Of a DNA stretch of 64,000 nt, positions 62,492 to 64,000 are shown in pieces. Each line of letters begins with the position of its first letter. Position 1 is the first letter of the stretch. The translations under genes and the position numbers were made by a program. The notes below the pieces were generated by a model. It was not told the DNA's origin. It did no database searches and was given only the letters and a program-made list of their open reading frames with translations. This DNA comes from Nocardioides sp. CER19 (GTDB taxonomy: Bacteria; Actinomycetota; Actinomycetes; Propionibacteriales; Nocardioidaceae). Location: NCBI RefSeq assembly GCF_029846275.1, contig NZ_JARVWS010000002.1, positions 992,001 to 1,056,000 on the forward strand, in the 5' to 3' direction.

Positions 62492-64000
62492 CCTCGACAG
62501 GCTCGGCCCGGCGAAGCCGGAGAGTTCCCACCCAGTTCCCGTTCGGTCACCTCACCGACGACGCCGGAGCGAGCGCCGACCCGGTCCTGGTCGAGATCGT
62601 CCAGGGCAGCCTCGCGGCCGTCGAGCAGGAGGTGGAGACCGCCATCGCACGGACCAGTCGCAGCCCGATGATCCGCGACGCGCACGACTTCCGTGCCGGC
62701 ATCCACGACCGCCTGCTGCGCAAGCTCACCGGCCGCTCCTACAGCGCGCTGGTCCACCCGGTGGCCCGCGACTTCCCGATCGAGGAGATGCGGCCCGGGG
62801 ACGTGTTCTTCCACAACGACGTCTACCGCTCCGAGGGCGGCATCGGGCACCTGCCGGACCTGTGCGTCACGGTGCCGGTGTTCGCGGACGGGCGCGTCGT
62901 CGCGTTCGTGCAGGCGTTCGGCCACCACGACGACATCGGCGGCGCGGTGCCCGGCTCGATGCCGAGCGCGGCGACCAGCGTCTTCGAGGAGGGGCTGATG
63001 GTGCCCCCGATCAAGCTCTGGAGCGAGGGCGTCCCCAACCGCTCGGCGCTGGCGATCATGACCCGCAACTCCCGCATGCCGGAGTCGCTCGCCGCCGACC
63101 TCGACGCCGAGTGCAGCGCGTGCCTCATGGGGGCGCGCCGGCTCGGCGAGCTCTTCGAGCGCTACGGCGTCGGCGCGGTCGAGAGCGCCTTCGACGCGAT
63201 CATCAGCCGCACCACCGAGACCTACCGCCGGGAGATCCTGTCGAAGATCCCGGTGGGCACGTGGACGTGGGAGGACTACGCCGAGCACGACGGCGTCGAC
63301 GAGCCGATGCTGCACACCCAGCGGATCACGCTCACCCGCACCTCGCCCGACGACCCCGACGGCGAGCGGATCGTCCTCGACTTCGACGGGACCGGCCCGC
63401 AGGCGAAGGGCCCGATCAACCACTGCGGCGACTACAGCGACGGCGTCTTCCTCAAGAAGTGGCTGGCGCCGATCCTGCGCAACCTCGCCGACACTCCCGA
63501 GCGGATGGCCGAGCTCGACGTCAACGAGGGCATCGTGCCGCTCATCGAGATGCGGTTCCCCGAGCCCGGCACGCTGCTCACGCCGGTCTTCCCGGCGCCG
63601 ACCAATGCACGCACGTTCGTCATCCTCCGGCTGCTCGGCGTGCTCGCCGGCGTGGTCGCCAAGGCGGTCGACGGGCGGATGCCGGCCGACCAGGAGACCA
63701 TCCGCTACACCGGCGTCTACGGCGAGGACCGCGACGGTCGGCCCTACCTCATGCGCGAGGTCCTCGGCGGCGGCTCGGGCGGGCGGCCGCACGGCGACGG
63801 CGAGGACACCATCCACGTGGTGCCCGACTCCCGCAACCTGCCCACCGAGTTCACCGAGGCGCGTTTCCCCTTCCGCGTCGAGTCGCTCGCGCTCGCGGTC
63901 GACAGCGGCGGTGCCGGGCAGCACCGCGGCGGGCTGGGCTACGAGAAGCACATCCGGATGCTCAAGGACGCGCACTTCATGTCGATCGCCGACCGCTCGA
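62488..64000 (+). CDS. hyuB: Hydantoinase/oxoprolinase subunit B, 3' truncated
   Basis: First 504 residues of a hydantoinase B family protein, running off the window. FFHNDVYRSEGGIGHLPDLC, FVQAFGHHDDIGGAVPGSMP, PPIKLWSEGVPN, FDGTGPQAKGPINHCGDYSD, and FPAPTNARTFVILRLLG are family motifs. Partner of HyuA in ATP-dependent ring opening (N-methylhydantoinase, 5-oxoprolinase or acetophenone carboxylase-like; not separable here). ATG overlaps the hyuA stop. The start MTSTGSARRSRR is encoded by a CGACAGGCTC repeat piece, so the real conserved start may be about 15 residues in. Confidence 0.92.
   Translation, partial: MTSTGSARRSRRVPTQFPFGHLTDDAGASADPVLVEIVQGSLAAVEQEVETAIARTSRSPMIRDAHDFRAGIHDRLLRKLTGRSYSALVHPVARDFPIEEMRPGDVFFHNDVYRSEGGIGHLPDLCVTVPVFADGRVVAFVQAFGHHDDIGGAVPGSMPSAATSVFEEGLMVPPIKLWSEGVPNRSALAIMTRNSRMPESLAADLDAECSACLMGARRLGELFERYGVGAVESAFDAIISRTTETYRREILSKIPVGTWTWEDYAEHDGVDEPMLHTQRITLTRTSPDDPDGERIVLDFDGTGPQAKGPINHCGDYSDGVFLKKWLAPILRNLADTPERMAELDVNEGIVPLIEMRFPEPGTLLTPVFPAPTNARTFVILRLLGVLAGVVAKAVDGRMPADQETIRYTGVYGEDRDGRPYLMREVLGGGSGGRPHGDGEDTIHVVPDSRNLPTEFTEARFPFRVESLALAVDSGGAGQHRGGLGYEKHIRMLKDAHFMSIADRS

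Overview
The window is very GC-rich DNA with strong G/C in third codon positions, many GTG starts and stop/start overlaps of the ATGA, GTGA and TGATG type. Gene content (MtrA-MtrB-LpqB, SecA1, Rv3235-like, TatB/Mrp, MoeZ, DUF3107, RhlE, orphan ParA) is that of an actinobacterium. From memory, the order resembles the M. tuberculosis blocks sahH-mtrAB-lpqB-comF-hpf-secA1, mrp/tatB/MgtE-CBS and gpm2-parA-rhlE-DUF3107-tetR-moeZ-ATL. A member of the Nocardioidaceae (Nocardioides-like) is my best guess, but that is inference. I saw no tRNA, rRNA, CRISPR array, prophage or transposase gene.

Layout. 1-9000: ahcY (5' truncated), mtrA-mtrB-lpqB-comF, hpf, a NarL-type response regulator and a YcaQ-like protein. 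9148-15422: secA1, a convergent LysM/Rv3235 pair, a membrane glycosyltransferase-like protein and a small unknown. 15477-18779 (minus): mrp-tatB, DUF1003 and an MgtE_N/CBS regulator-like protein. 18803-23057: three secreted or anchored endonuclease/exonuclease/phosphatase (EEP) paralogues, one fused to an AlkP-like domain. 23262-28258: acyl-CoA dehydrogenase, two sulfotransferases, a glycosyltransferase and a MaoC hydratase. 28234-34389: a minus-strand catabolic operon (amidohydrolase, APC permease, C-N hydrolase, MFS) divergent from a LacI regulator, with a palindromic operator between them. 34400-46346: mostly conserved housekeeping genes.

46360-64000 looks like an accessory nitrogen-heterocycle catabolism region. 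A minus-strand FdrA/DUF1116/DUF2877 operon (the E. coli AllF/AllG/AllH oxamate carbamoyltransferase families) diverges from a PucR-type regulator. Then follow an NCS2 uracil/xanthine permease, a three-subunit molybdenum hydroxylase with a CoxG-like anchor, a VOC protein, an amidase, an acyltransferase and hydantoinase genes hyuA and hyuB (3' truncated). The same 29-bp inverted-repeat layout occurs before pucR/fdrA and before hyuAB, which suggests one regulator for both. A plausible scheme is base uptake, Mo-dependent hydroxylation, ring or amide opening, then carbamoyl-group recovery. The substrate is unknown, and no carbamate kinase lies in the window.

A second theme is repeat ecology. A nested palindrome beginning GGTCTCGATACGC lies between the convergent secA and Rv3235-like genes, and a related 99-bp copy sits in frame inside hyuA. 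Shorter CGACAGGCTC-type repeats lie at or inside several coding ends.
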